Position numbers and translations under genes: made by a program
Source of the DNA: Streptomyces sp. BK208
GTDB taxonomy: Bacteria; Actinomycetota; Actinomycetes; Streptomycetales; Streptomycetaceae
Assembly (NCBI RefSeq): GCF_004364245.1
Contig: NZ_SOAV01000017.1
Location: forward strand, 62,521 to 126,520
DNA length: 64,000 nt
Direction: 5' to 3'
The notes under the pieces: generated by a model
Told to the model about the DNA's origin: nothing
Database searches by the model: none
What the model saw: the letters and a program-made list of their open reading frames with translations, nothing else
In this document: positions 50,483 through 59,414 of the stretch, in pieces
Numbering within the stretch: the first letter of the stretch is position 1
How the letters are laid out: every line of letters starts with the position of its first letter

Positions 50483-51715
50483 ATGACAGCTATGACCCCC
50501 GGCTCGAACATCCCCCTCTCCGCCGCCCGCGTCACGGTGGACGTCGCCGCGCCCGTGCGGCTCGACGTATCGGGCCTGCTGCTCACCGCCGACGGCAAGG
50601 TGCGCTCCGACGACGACTTCATCTTCTACAACCAGCCCGCCGGCCAGGGCGTGACCTACCGCTCCGGCGGCGGCACCGCCCCGGACGCGATCACGGTCGA
50701 CACGGCCGCCGTCCCGCCGGGCATCGAGAAGATCGTCGTCACCGCCAGCCCGGACGCGGCCGGGCAGACCTTCCAGGGCATCGAACCCACCGCCACCATC
50801 CGCAACGCGGACGACGGCTCCGTCCTCGCCACCTTCACGCCCCCGCAGCTCGGCTCCGAGACCGCCCTGGTGATCGTGGAGGTCTACCTGCGAGGCGGCG
50901 CCTGGAAGGCCCGCGCGGTCGGCCAGGGGTACGCCAACGGCCTGGCCGGCATCGCCACGGACTTCGGCGTCACGGTGGAGGAGCCCGCGCCGGTCGCTCC
51001 CCCGGCCCAGCCGGCGACCCCGCAGCGGTCCCAGGCGGCCACGCCCCCGCCCCCGCCCGCGCCCGCCGCCGCGCCCACGATGCCCGCCGCGCCGCCGGCC
51101 CCACCCGCCGCGCCGCCGGCCCCCGCCCCGGGCACCGGCAAGATCAACCTCGACAAGGGCCGGGTCAGCCTCCAGAAGAACCAGACGGTGTCCCTGGTCA
51201 AGGGCGGCCGGCCGGTGCTCTCCCAGGTCAAGATGGGCCTCGGCTGGGAGCCGGCGTACCGCGGCAAGGACATCGACCTGGACGCGTCGGTCATCGCCTA
51301 CGGTCCGCAGCGCAACCACATCGACAGCTGCTACTTCGGCAAGCTCTCCATCGTCAACGGCGCGATCAAGCACTCCGGCGACAACCTGACCGGTGAGGGC
51401 GGCGGTGACGACGAGGTGATCGTCGTGGACCTGGGCCGGCTCCCGCAGGAGGTCAGCGGCCTGGTCTTCACGGTGAACTCCTTCTCGGGCCAGAAGTTCA
51501 CCGAGGTCGCCAAGGCCTACTGCCGCCTCCTGGACGCCGCCACCGGCGAGGAGCTGGTCCGCTTCGACCTCACCAGCGCCGAGCCGCAGACCGGCGTGAT
51601 GATGGCGAAGCTGATCCGCCAGTACTCCGGCGAGTGGGAGATGACCGCGATGGGCGACTTCGTCAAGTCCCGCACGGTCCGCGGCATGGTGAAGCCGGCC
51701 GCGCAGGCGCTGTAG
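50483..51715 (+). CDS. Double TerD-domain stress protein
   Basis: A 410-residue cytosolic protein of the TerD/CABP family linked to tellurite and general stress tolerance and to calcium binding. The first TerD domain (about 1-175) has DDDFIFYNQPAG. A linker of about 55 residues, almost entirely Pro/Ala, follows. The second TerD domain (about 235-410) has the better conserved calcium motifs DIDLDASVIAYG and GDNLTGEGGGDDEVIVVDL. The first domain is more diverged at these sites, suggesting only the second binds calcium firmly. The gene stands alone and is followed by a strong hairpin. Confidence 0.88.
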   Translation: MTAMTPGSNIPLSAARVTVDVAAPVRLDVSGLLLTADGKVRSDDDFIFYNQPAGQGVTYRSGGGTAPDAITVDTAAVPPGIEKIVVTASPDAAGQTFQGIEPTATIRNADDGSVLATFTPPQLGSETALVIVEVYLRGGAWKARAVGQGYANGLAGIATDFGVTVEEPAPVAPPAQPATPQRSQAATPPPPPAPAAAPTMPAAPPAPPAAPPAPAPGTGKINLDKGRVSLQKNQTVSLVKGGRPVLSQVKMGLGWEPAYRGKDIDLDASVIAYGPQRNHIDSCYFGKLSIVNGAIKHSGDNLTGEGGGDDEVIVVDLGRLPQEVSGLVFTVNSFSGQKFTEVAKAYCRLLDAATGEELVRFDLTSAEPQTGVMMAKLIRQYSGEWEMTAMGDFVKSRTVRGMVKPAAQAL

Positions 51716-51734
51716 CGAACCGCGCCGCGAGCCG

Positions 51735-51763
51735 AGGGGCCGCCCGTCCTGCGGGCGGCCCCT
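51735..51763. terminator. Bidirectional terminator between TerD and TetR genes
   Basis: Perfect 12-bp arms aggggccgcccg (51735-51746) and cgggcggcccct (51752-51763) with a 5-nt loop. It begins 20 bp past the TerD stop and touches the convergent TetR stop at 51762, so it can serve both genes. Confidence 0.85.
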
Positions 51764-52322
51764 ACGGCCGTGCCAGACCCTCCATCAGCAGCGACAGATA
51801 CCGCCGTACGGCTGTCCCGTCCACCTCGCCGGCCGTCTCCGCCGCCGTCACCACCCCGTGCAGCAGCCGCAGCACCTCGACCGGCTCGACGTCCGGCCGC
51901 AGCTCCCCCGCCTCCTGCGCGGCTCCCACGAGCCGGACCGCCGCGCCCCGCACGCAGTCCCCGCACGCGGGTCCGCCGCCGGTGACGGCCGTACCGAGCA
52001 GCGCCCTGAGCCCGCGCACGTGGAGCATTCCGACGGCCAGTTCGTCGAGCCACGCCACGAGCGCCGCGCCCGGCGGCCGCGCGGCCGCGATCACGTCGGC
52101 GCGGGCCGCGATCGCCTCCAGGCGCTCCAGGTAGGCGGCCTCCAGCAGCGCCTGCCGCGTCGGGAAGTGCCGGTAGAGGGTGCCGACCCCCACCCCGGCC
52201 CGCCGGGCGATGTCGTCCAGGGAAGCGCCCTCACCGTGCTCGGCGAACGCCTCCGCCGCGACCGCCAGCAACCGCTCACGATTCCGCCGCGCATCCGCCC
52301 GCATGGGCCTGACCTGCGCCAT
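51762..52322 (-). CDS. TetR-family transcriptional regulator
   Basis: A 186-residue repressor. The N-terminal HTH (about residues 10-58) reads LLAVAAEAFAEHGEGASLDD and GVGVGTLYRHFPTRQALLEA. The helical ligand domain contains a CGDC pair at about residues 121-124 that could sense thiols or metals. The target is unknown; no divergent structural gene other than the intein-like gene is adjacent. Start at 52322 (MAQVRP) or 52304 (MRADARRN). Confidence 0.85.
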   Translation of the reverse strand: MAQVRPMRADARRNRERLLAVAAEAFAEHGEGASLDDIARRAGVGVGTLYRHFPTRQALLEAAYLERLEAIAARADVIAAARPPGAALVAWLDELAVGMLHVRGLRALLGTAVTGGGPACGDCVRGAAVRLVGAAQEAGELRPDVEPVEVLRLLHGVVTAAETAGEVDGTAVRRYLSLLMEGLARP

Positions 52323-52392
52323 CCCCGTCTCCTGCCCAGCGGTAACCTTCCGGCCAGCCTATCCGAGGCAGACACTGCCGCCTTGCCACCCG

Positions 52393-53631
52393 TCAAGCGC
52401 TGCAGTCGAGAATGGAACGCCTCGACGCACCTGTCACCAATCCGTTCACGATGAACAAGGAAGCGGCCCCCATGTCAAGGCTGAAGACGCGCTTTCTGCC
52501 GGCCGGCTCGACAGTTTTGACTCTGTCCAGGGCGACACTCTCGTCGTATCCATGCATGTCGCTTCGCGCGGCCTCGACATGACTCACCGCATGCGCGACG
52601 TCTTCGAGCCTGGTCGCCTTGTACCCGATGCGAAGGTGCAGCAGGTTCGCGAGACGCACCACCGCAGTGGCGCGAGAGACGTCAACAATGTGGATCGGGC
52701 GCCGTCCCATAACGCGGTAGCCGTTGATCCAGTGTGCTGACTCGGAGCCCCTCTCGATCACCCGGTGCGTACTGGTGACGCCCAGGCGAAGGAGGGCGTC
52801 CGCGACTTGCCTCGCCAGTACGGGCGAGACGGTGGCGTACTCGACAGAGCCGTGAACGGTGCCCCTGGGATTGCGCCTTTCGCGCACATGGCCGTCGGTG
52901 TCGATCAGCCCAGAGAGGCACCCGATCCAGAAGTCTCGACTGAACAGCTCGTCAGGAAGATGCTTCTCCGCGCAGCTCTGTCCCCAGACACCAAAACGCC
53001 GGAGGCATTGGGTCAAAGGATTGCGCCGCCCCGAGAGGTACGGAAACCTCAGACGCACAATGCGCCCCGAGGGGATCTCACGCACCCCGCACCCGTACTT
53101 CGCCGCCAGCGTACGCATGAACGACACCGCACCATCCGCGGGGTCGCCGTGGAATTCGGGTGTGCAGGACGTCATTCCACCATCACCGAGCATGGCGCCC
53201 ACGAAGTAGCCCTCGTCCGAGCTTCCCTGTTCTCCGAAACGGCCGGCCGTCAATGCGAGCGGGATCCGGTCGCCTGGAACAAGGGTGTCTGACCGCTTCC
53301 ACTCCCACGCCTGGCGGCCCTTTCGGCGTTGTGTCACCCACTCCTGACCAGGAGCCACCTGCACGACACGCCCGGATACGAACCGGATGTCGAGCGCTTC
53401 TTCCACCTCCCCCGACGTGATGGAGACGGGCTGAGCAGAAACCACTTCACCGACGGAGTGGTCGCGAGGTCCCTGATGGGGGCCGTAGCGTACTGGCCTC
53501 GTGTCCCAAGCCTTGTTGTACGACAACACGGGAAGGCAGCACTCGACTACCTGCTCCACAGTTCTCACAGAACCGTCTGGCAACCAGACCGGCGCTCCTT
53601 CGACAACCCCTTGTTGCCATACCCGCCCCAT
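52393..53631 (-). CDS. Free-standing intein-like LAGLIDADG homing endonuclease
   Basis: A 412-residue protein laid out like an intein but with no host protein attached. Residues about 12-40 (APVWLPDGSVRTVEQVVECC then LPVLSYN) match a Hint block A. Block B reads VAPGQEWVT, lacking the usual His. A two-motif LAGLIDADG endonuclease occupies about 140-350: YFVGAMLGDGG (Asp150) and LSGLIDTDGH (Asp246). The tail RVFSLDMGAASLFIVNGLVT (381-400) matches intein block F, but the terminal His-Asn is replaced by Thr-Gly. Splicing residues are thus lost while nuclease acids are kept. The ATG at 53631 has ggggagagg upstream. GC is lower than in neighbouring genes, suggesting transfer. Confidence 0.8.
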   Translation of the reverse strand: MGRVWQQGVVEGAPVWLPDGSVRTVEQVVECCLPVLSYNKAWDTRPVRYGPHQGPRDHSVGEVVSAQPVSITSGEVEEALDIRFVSGRVVQVAPGQEWVTQRRKGRQAWEWKRSDTLVPGDRIPLALTAGRFGEQGSSDEGYFVGAMLGDGGMTSCTPEFHGDPADGAVSFMRTLAAKYGCGVREIPSGRIVRLRFPYLSGRRNPLTQCLRRFGVWGQSCAEKHLPDELFSRDFWIGCLSGLIDTDGHVRERRNPRGTVHGSVEYATVSPVLARQVADALLRLGVTSTHRVIERGSESAHWINGYRVMGRRPIHIVDVSRATAVVRLANLLHLRIGYKATRLEDVAHAVSHVEAARSDMHGYDESVALDRVKTVEPAGRKRVFSLDMGAASLFIVNGLVTGASRRSILDCSA

Positions 53632-53744
53632 CGCCTCTCCCCTTGCCGATCGCCCGGCATACACGACACCAGAACGCTAATTCGACAAGGGGAGCTGGCT
53701 TGTCCTTAAGGCGAGTGCACCACTCGTCCGAGGGATAGAAGGTG

Positions 53745-55223
53745 CTACCGGCGCTTCTGCCGCTTCCACGGTCCCGTGATCGCCAGCATGATGCCCGGCG
53801 TCTGGATGTTGGCGTAGAGGGTCCGGCCGTCGGGCGAGAAGGTGACGCCGGTGAACTCGCTGTACTCGGGCTCGTCCTCGGTGCCCTGGTTCAGTTCGTT
53901 GCGGGCGATGGGGTAGGTGCGCCCGCTGTCGGTGGCGCCGAACAGGTGCTGGACGCCCTCACCGTCCTCGGCGATGACCAGGCCGCCGTACGGGGAGACG
54001 GTGATGTTGTCGGGGCCGTCGAAGGCGCCGTCGGCGGACGGGTCGGCGTTGACGCCGAGCAGGACCTTCAGGGTCAGGGTGCGGCGCTTGGGGTCGTAGA
54101 ACCAGACCTGGCCGTCGTGCGGGCGGCCGGGGCTCTCGTCACGGGCGTAGGAGGAGACGATGTAGGTGCCGCCGTCGGCCCACCACATGCCCTCCAGCTT
54201 GCGGGCGCGGGTGACCTGGCCGGCGGTGAACTGCTTGCGCACGGAGGTGGTCCTCGCGTCGCGGTCGGGGACGTCGACCCAGTCGACGCCGTAGACGGTG
54301 CCGGTCTTCGTGGCGCGGGAGAGATCGTCGACGAACTTGCCGCCGGAGTCGAAGCACTTGAAGGCCTGGAGGACCCCGGCGTCGTCGGCGAGGGTGCGCA
54401 GCCGGCCGCGGCCGTGCCGGAAGTGCTCCGGCGGGGTCCAGCGGTAGAGCAGGCCGTTGGGGCCCGAGGCGTCCTCGGTGAGGTAGGCGTGGCCGCGCTT
54501 GGGGTCGATGACGACGGCCTCGTGGGCGTAACGGCCGAACGCCTTGACCGGCTTGGGGTCGCGGTTGGCGCGGCGGTCCTCGGGGTCGACCTCGAAGACG
54601 TAGCCGTGGTCCTTGGTCATGCCGTTCTTGCCGGCCTTGTCCTCGGTCTCCTCGCAGGTCAGCCAGGTGCCCCACGGAGTGCTGCCGCCCGCGCAGTTGG
54701 TGGCGGTACCGGCGATGCCGACCCACTCGGCGACGTGACCGCCGCGACGGACCTCGACGACCGTGCAGCCACCGGCGGCGGCCGGGTCGTAGACGAGTCC
54801 CTCGGTGAGCGGGACGGGGTGCGGCCAGTCGTCGCGGTGGCCGCCGAGCTCGTGGTTGTTGACGAGGAGGGTGGTGCCGCGCGGGCCCTCGAAGCTGGCG
54901 GTGCCGTCGTGGTTGGACGGGGTGTACTCGCCGGTCTCCAGTTTGGTGCGGCCGGAGTAGGTGATGATCTCGTACCGGAATCCGGCGGGCAGGGCGAGGA
55001 TGCCGTCCGGGTCCGGGACCAGCGGTCCGTAGCCGACCCCGCCGTGCTCGTCGTGGTGGTGGTCGTGTCCGTGGCCGCGCTCCTGCTCCTCCCCCACGCT
55101 GTCGGTGTCCGTGGACGCGAGGGCGTTCGGGGCGGTCGCGAGGGCGCCGACGCTGCCCGCCAGCACGACCCCGGCGCCGGTGAGCGCGGATCGGCTGGCG
55201 AAATCCCTGCGGGTGAGCGACAT
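53745..55223 (-). CDS. PhoX-family secreted alkaline phosphatase
   Basis: Releases phosphate from organic esters outside the cell, using Fe/Ca cofactors in the characterised family. The 492-residue protein has a Tat signal (LTRRDFASRSALTGAGVV), then a His/Asp-rich stretch (GHGHDHHHDEHGG, about 51-63). The six-bladed propeller core contains GTTLLVNNHELGGHRDDWPHPV, TWLTCEETEDKAG and YAHEAVVIDPKRGHAYLTED, the metal-binding acidic motifs of PhoX. The start at 55223 gives the twin-arginine signal directly. A PHO box upstream indicates PhoP control under phosphate limitation. Confidence 0.88.
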   Translation of the reverse strand: MSLTRRDFASRSALTGAGVVLAGSVGALATAPNALASTDTDSVGEEQERGHGHDHHHDEHGGVGYGPLVPDPDGILALPAGFRYEIITYSGRTKLETGEYTPSNHDGTASFEGPRGTTLLVNNHELGGHRDDWPHPVPLTEGLVYDPAAAGGCTVVEVRRGGHVAEWVGIAGTATNCAGGSTPWGTWLTCEETEDKAGKNGMTKDHGYVFEVDPEDRRANRDPKPVKAFGRYAHEAVVIDPKRGHAYLTEDASGPNGLLYRWTPPEHFRHGRGRLRTLADDAGVLQAFKCFDSGGKFVDDLSRATKTGTVYGVDWVDVPDRDARTTSVRKQFTAGQVTRARKLEGMWWADGGTYIVSSYARDESPGRPHDGQVWFYDPKRRTLTLKVLLGVNADPSADGAFDGPDNITVSPYGGLVIAEDGEGVQHLFGATDSGRTYPIARNELNQGTEDEPEYSEFTGVTFSPDGRTLYANIQTPGIMLAITGPWKRQKRR

Positions 55224-55314
55224 GGTGTCTCCTGTGACGGTGGGCGGGCCGTGGAGGGTGGCGGACCTCGGTCCGGCGTCACGGTTCCGCCCGTGCCTGA
55301 ACGGGAGTCCCACC

Positions 55315-55336
55315 GGTTGTTGAACGGGACCTGAAC
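55315..55336 (-). promoter_or_regulatory. PHO box (PhoP site) of the phosphatase gene
   Basis: On the minus strand GTTCAGGTCCC and GTTCAACAACC lie head to tail with the 11-bp period of Streptomyces PhoP direct-repeat units (consensus GTTCACC-like). A third GTTCAGG copy is present at 55296-55302. They are 92-113 bp upstream of the start, the expected distance for an activator site. Confidence 0.7.
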
Positions 55337-55410
55337 GGGCGGAGACCTCTCCGACCGGCCGAGAGCCCCGCCCTCGGGTCCCCGGTCCCGCCGCGAGCCG
55401 CCGCCTCGCC

Positions 55411-55491
55411 CCGGCTCGGGCTCAGGGCTCAGGGCTCCGGGCTCCGGGCTCCGGCTCAGGGCTCCGGCTCAGGGCTCCGGGTCCGGGCTCC
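55411..55491. repeat. GGGCTC(A/C)GG simple-sequence array
   Basis: About 80 bp made of short units of the form gggctca or gggctccgg in mixed order. It lies in the 510-bp gap 55337-55849, which contains no gene I can support. It is followed by short cctgtcgcctg repeats (55497-55520) and the 27-bp array. Probably replication slippage. Confidence 0.75.
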
Positions 55492-55561
55492 AGCCGCCTG
55501 TCGCCTGTCGCCTGCCGCCTGTGTCGACCGCTTGTCGCTGGTCTCCTGTGGCAAGTCGCTT

Positions 55562-55642
55562 GCCGCTGGTCGGCCGAGGCCGGCCGCCGCCGCTGGTCGG
55601 CTGAGGCCGGCCGCCGCCGCTGGTCGGCTGAGGCCGGCCGCC
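55562..55642. repeat. Three tandem 27-bp repeats (VNTR)
   Basis: Three 27-bp units starting gccgctggtcgg at 55562, 55589 and 55616. The second and third are identical and the first differs by one base. Each contains the palindrome ggccggcc. Although 27 is a multiple of three, reading frames through it have no start, ribosome binding site or continuation that look real, so it is probably an intergenic variable-number repeat. Confidence 0.8.
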
Positions 55643-55849
55643 TGTCGCCGCTCACCGGCGGCAGCCACCGGGAGTCGTCCGCCCGGGAGCGACAGCCGGT
55701 CCCGGCCGCAGACCGACTGCCCTTCCGCCCATCCCCCGCCCCTCCCGCCCCGGGGTCAACCACCGTCCCGACTCAAGGAGACAACCACACCGCCCGCCGC
55801 GAGGGCCCCGCCCCGCCACCCGCCCGTTCACCGCCCGCGGGTCGGCCGG

Positions 55850-57274
55850 TCAGCCACCCTGCTGGGAGCGTGCCTTGAAGGCCGCCTTGCGGGCCTCCTT
55901 GGCGATCTTCTTGTCGGGATGCAGCCGCCCCATCGCCTCCAGGACGTCCGGAGTCGCGGGGTGCCCGACCCGCCAGGCCGTGTCGAAGAAACCGCTGTGC
56001 TGGCGGGCGAGCCCCTCCACCAGGGCGCGCAGCTCCTCGGAGTTGCCCTCGGCGGCGAGCTGGGCGGCGACGGTGTCGATGGTCAGCCAGAAGACCATCT
56101 CCTGCGGCGGGGCCGGCACGTCCCGGGCGCCGTGCTCGGTGAGCCACACCCGGGCCAGGCCGCCCAGTTCGGCGTCGTCGAGGACCTCCCGCAGCGCGGG
56201 CTCGGCCTCCGCACCGACGAGGGAGAGCGCCTGCTGGCAGCGGAGCCTGCGCAGCGGCGCGCCGGGGTCGGACCCGCGGGCCGCCGCCAGCAGTTCGCGG
56301 GCGGCGTCGAGGGCGCTCCGTCCGGCCAGCCACAGCTGGGTCTCGGCGTGGGCGGCACCCGGCGGGTAGGGGGCGGTGCCGTCGAGCAGCGCGTCGGCGC
56401 CCTTGTCGGCGAGGTCGCCGACGGCGGGGGCCTCGAAGCCGGCGTCCAGGAGCCGGGCGCGCAGCCCGTACAGTCCGAGCGGGGTGAGCCGCACCATGCC
56501 GTAGCGCGTGACGTCGGCCTCGTCGAGGGGCGCGGCGGGCTCCTCGTCGGCGTCGGCCATGAGCGCCTCGTCGACCGGCTGGTACGCGACGAGACCGATG
56601 GGCTCGAGCAGCCGGAACTGGTCGTCCAGGCGCATCATCGCGTCCGAGACCTGCTCCAGCACCTCGTTGCTGGGCTCGCCCATGTCGCTGGGCACGATGA
56701 CCGAGGCGGCCAGCGCGGGCAGCGGCACCGGGGCGTCGCCGGGGCCGTCCTCGCCGACGGTGAGCAGGTAGAGGTTGCCGAGCACGCCGTCGAGGAACTC
56801 GGACTCGGCGTCGGGGTCCCAGTCGAAGGAGGAGAGGTCGACCTCGCCGCCCTCGGCCATCGCGTCGACGAGGTCGTCGAGGTCGGGGACGCTCGCGTCG
56901 GCGAGCACGGCCTCCAAGGCGGTGAGCCAGACTCCGAGCACGTCCTGGGGCGAGCCGGAGAGCAGGGCGAGGTTCTCGCCCGGGGCCACGGTGCCCGTCT
57001 CCTCGTCGGTGATCTCGACGAGCCCGGTGTCCACGGCGACGCGCCAGGCCTCGCTCGCGTGGGCGGCGGCGTCGTCCCCGCTCAGGCCGAGCTGCCCGGC
57101 CGCCGCGGGCAGCTGCTCCTCGACCAGTCCGCCGCCCGCGTCGACGCGGGTGTCGGGGCCGGCCCAGCGGGCGAGTCGCGCGGCCCGGGCGAGCACCGGC
57201 GCGGACAGCGCTTCGCGGGCCAGCTCCGCTTCGGGGCGCAGCCGTGCGGGCGGCAGGGTGGACCTGTCTGACAT
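55850..57274 (-). CDS. Conserved Streptomyces protein of unknown function
   Basis: A 474-residue soluble, acidic, largely helical protein without signal peptide or membrane segment. The N terminus (RLRPEAELAREALSAPVLARAARLARW) and middle (GMVRLTPLGLYGLRARLLDAG) are winged-helix-like. The last third has HEAT-like helix pairs (RLRCQQALSLVGAEAEPALREVL; DVLEAMGRLHPDKKIAKEARKAAFKARS). I recognise it only as a conserved hypothetical of streptomycetes. It stands alone; the next gene is divergent. Confidence 0.75.
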   Translation of the reverse strand: MSDRSTLPPARLRPEAELAREALSAPVLARAARLARWAGPDTRVDAGGGLVEEQLPAAAGQLGLSGDDAAAHASEAWRVAVDTGLVEITDEETGTVAPGENLALLSGSPQDVLGVWLTALEAVLADASVPDLDDLVDAMAEGGEVDLSSFDWDPDAESEFLDGVLGNLYLLTVGEDGPGDAPVPLPALAASVIVPSDMGEPSNEVLEQVSDAMMRLDDQFRLLEPIGLVAYQPVDEALMADADEEPAAPLDEADVTRYGMVRLTPLGLYGLRARLLDAGFEAPAVGDLADKGADALLDGTAPYPPGAAHAETQLWLAGRSALDAARELLAAARGSDPGAPLRRLRCQQALSLVGAEAEPALREVLDDAELGGLARVWLTEHGARDVPAPPQEMVFWLTIDTVAAQLAAEGNSEELRALVEGLARQHSGFFDTAWRVGHPATPDVLEAMGRLHPDKKIAKEARKAAFKARSQQGG

Positions 57275-57550
57275 GGGAAGTTTCTCCTCGCGCGCCTCTT
57301 GACCGCCGTACGACTGCTCAGCCTAGACGGGTTTCCACCCATGCCGCCCGGTTCATCTCCCCGTCGGGTGGAGTACATGGCCGAAACCTTGACAACCGGC
57401 GTGGCCAGGCAGGAGATTGACGCGCGTAGAAAGCGGGGGGCGGGCCGGGGGGCACGTGTTCACTCAGGTCCCAGGTGCCCCATGTGCGGCCTGCTGCCCC
57501 TCGTGTCCCACCCTCGCCCCGGCGCCACGTCACATCCCCGGAGGGATCCG

Positions 57551-59392
57551 TTGGCCAGCAAGTCCTCCGCGCGCCTCGCCGCGCTCACCGTCGCCGCCGT
57601 CTGCTCGGCGGCGTCCACCGTCGCCCTCACCGTGCCCGCGCACGCCGGTCCGGCGGCGGCCGGTTCCGTGCGCGTCCACGACATCCAGGGCAGCACCAGG
57701 CTGTCCCCGTACGCAGGCCTGCAGGTCACGGACGTGGCCGGAATCGTCACCGGCGTCCGCGGCTACGGCTCGTCCAAGGGCTTGTGGATGCAGGACCCGC
57801 GGCCGGACGCCGACCCGGCCACCAGTGAGGGCGTCTTCGTCTTCACGAGCAAGGCCCCCGAGGTCGCCGTCGGTGACGCGGTCACCGTCTCCGGCACGGT
57901 CTCGGAGTACGTCCCCGGCGGCACGTCCTCGGGGAACCAGTCGCTGACCGAGATCACCCGCCCGACGGTCACCGTCGTCTCGAGCGGCAACGCCGTCCCG
58001 GCCGCGACCAGCGTCTCCGCCCGCTCCGTCCCGCGCGCGTACGCCCCGCAGGGCGACGAGGCCGCGAACGGGTCGGTCAACGGCCTGGCGCTGCGCCCCG
58101 CCCGCTACGCCCTGGACTACTACGAGTCCCTGGAGGGCATGAACGTCCGGGTCTCCGACGCCCGCGTGGTCGGCGCCTCCGACCCGTACACCGAGCTGTG
58201 GGTCACGGTGAAGCCCGGGGAGAACGCCAACCGCCGCGGCGGCACGGTGTACGGCTCCTACGACGACGAGAACACCGGCCGGCTGCAGATCCAGTCGCTG
58301 GGCAAGCCGGCCGACTTCCCCGCCGCCGACGTGGGCGACACGCTGGCGGGCACCACCTCCGGGCCGCTGGACTACAACCAGTTCGGCGGTTACACGCTGG
58401 TCGCGGGCGAGATCGGCGCCCTGGAGAAGGGCGGCACGCAGCGCGAGTCGACGCGCCGGCAGAGCGGACGCGAGCTGGCGGTGGCGACGTACAACGTCGA
58501 GAACCTCGACCCGTCGGACGGCACGTTCGCCGCTCACGCCGACGCGATCGTGCACCACCTCAAGTCGCCCGACATCGTGTCGCTGGAGGAGATCCAGGAC
58601 AACAACGGCGCCACGGACGACGGCACCGTCGCCGCCGACGCGACGGTGGGCAAGCTGATCGACGCGATCGTCGCGGCCGGCGGCCCGCGCTACGACTGGC
58701 GGGGCATCGACCCGGTGGACAAGGCGGACGGCGGTGAACCCGGCGGCAACATCCGCCAGGCGTTCCTGTTCAACCCCGAGCGGGTCTCGTTCACCGACCG
58801 CGCGGGCGGCGACGCGACCACCGCGACGGGGGTGCGCAAGGTGCGCGGCAAGGCGGAGCTGACGCTCTCCCCCGGCCGGGTCGACCCGGCGAACGCGGCC
58901 TGGGAGAACAGCCGCAAGCCGCTGGCCGGCGAGTTCGTCTTCCGCGGCCGGACGGTCGTCGTGATCGCCAACCACTTCAACTCCAAGGGCGGCGACCAGG
59001 GTCTGACGGCGCAGTACCAGCCGCCGTCGCGCAGCTCGGAGACCCAGCGCCACGCCCAGGCGACGGTGGTGAACACCTTCGTCAAGGAGATCCTGGCCGC
59101 CCAGAAGAACGCGGACGTGGTCGCCCTCGGCGACATCAACGACTTCGAGTTCTCGGGGACCGCCCGCCTCCTGGAGGACGGCGGCGCCCTGTGGTCGGCG
59201 GTGAAGTCGCTGCCGCGCAGCGAGCGTTACTCGTACGTGTACCAGGGCAACAGCCAGGTTCTGGACCAGATCCTGGTCAGCCCGTCGGTCCGCCGCGACG
59301 GCCGCCTGTCGTACGACAGCGTGCACGTCAACGCGGAGTTCCACGACCAGATCAGCGACCACGACCCGCAGGTGCTGCGGTTCCGTCCCTGA
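57551..59392 (+). CDS. Secreted endonuclease/exonuclease/phosphatase-fold protein
   Basis: A 613-residue extracellular protein likely to degrade nucleic acid or another phosphodiester. The Sec signal (ARLAALTVAAVCSAASTVAL, cleavage near AHAG) is followed by an OB-fold-like nuclease-associated domain (about 40-300). The EEP domain starts at LAVATYNVENLDPSDGTF (metal Asn/Glu), with VSLEEIQDNNGA, VIANHFNSKGGD, VVALGDINDFEFSG and the final ISDHDPQVLRF (Asp-His catalytic pair), all conserved. The TTG start at 57551 is supported by ggaggg 7 nt upstream. A GTTCACTCAGG at 57458 hints weakly at phosphate control. The 276-bp gap before it has no gene. Confidence 0.88.
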   Translation: MASKSSARLAALTVAAVCSAASTVALTVPAHAGPAAAGSVRVHDIQGSTRLSPYAGLQVTDVAGIVTGVRGYGSSKGLWMQDPRPDADPATSEGVFVFTSKAPEVAVGDAVTVSGTVSEYVPGGTSSGNQSLTEITRPTVTVVSSGNAVPAATSVSARSVPRAYAPQGDEAANGSVNGLALRPARYALDYYESLEGMNVRVSDARVVGASDPYTELWVTVKPGENANRRGGTVYGSYDDENTGRLQIQSLGKPADFPAADVGDTLAGTTSGPLDYNQFGGYTLVAGEIGALEKGGTQRESTRRQSGRELAVATYNVENLDPSDGTFAAHADAIVHHLKSPDIVSLEEIQDNNGATDDGTVAADATVGKLIDAIVAAGGPRYDWRGIDPVDKADGGEPGGNIRQAFLFNPERVSFTDRAGGDATTATGVRKVRGKAELTLSPGRVDPANAAWENSRKPLAGEFVFRGRTVVVIANHFNSKGGDQGLTAQYQPPSRSSETQRHAQATVVNTFVKEILAAQKNADVVALGDINDFEFSGTARLLEDGGALWSAVKSLPRSERYSYVYQGNSQVLDQILVSPSVRRDGRLSYDSVHVNAEFHDQISDHDPQVLRFRP

Positions 59393-59414
59393 CGGGCCGG
59401 CGCCGGGGGCGGGT

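Noticed and set aside
52323..53744. Phage or IS insertion between TetR and PhoX genes
   Set aside because: Only the intein-like gene is present; no inverted repeats, transposase or target duplication were found.
55411..55642. CRISPR array
   Set aside because: Units are directly contiguous with no unique spacers and there are no cas genes.
55422..55763. Repeat-containing protein gene over the 27-bp repeats
   Set aside because: No ribosome binding site, a low-complexity product and no continuation outside the repeats.
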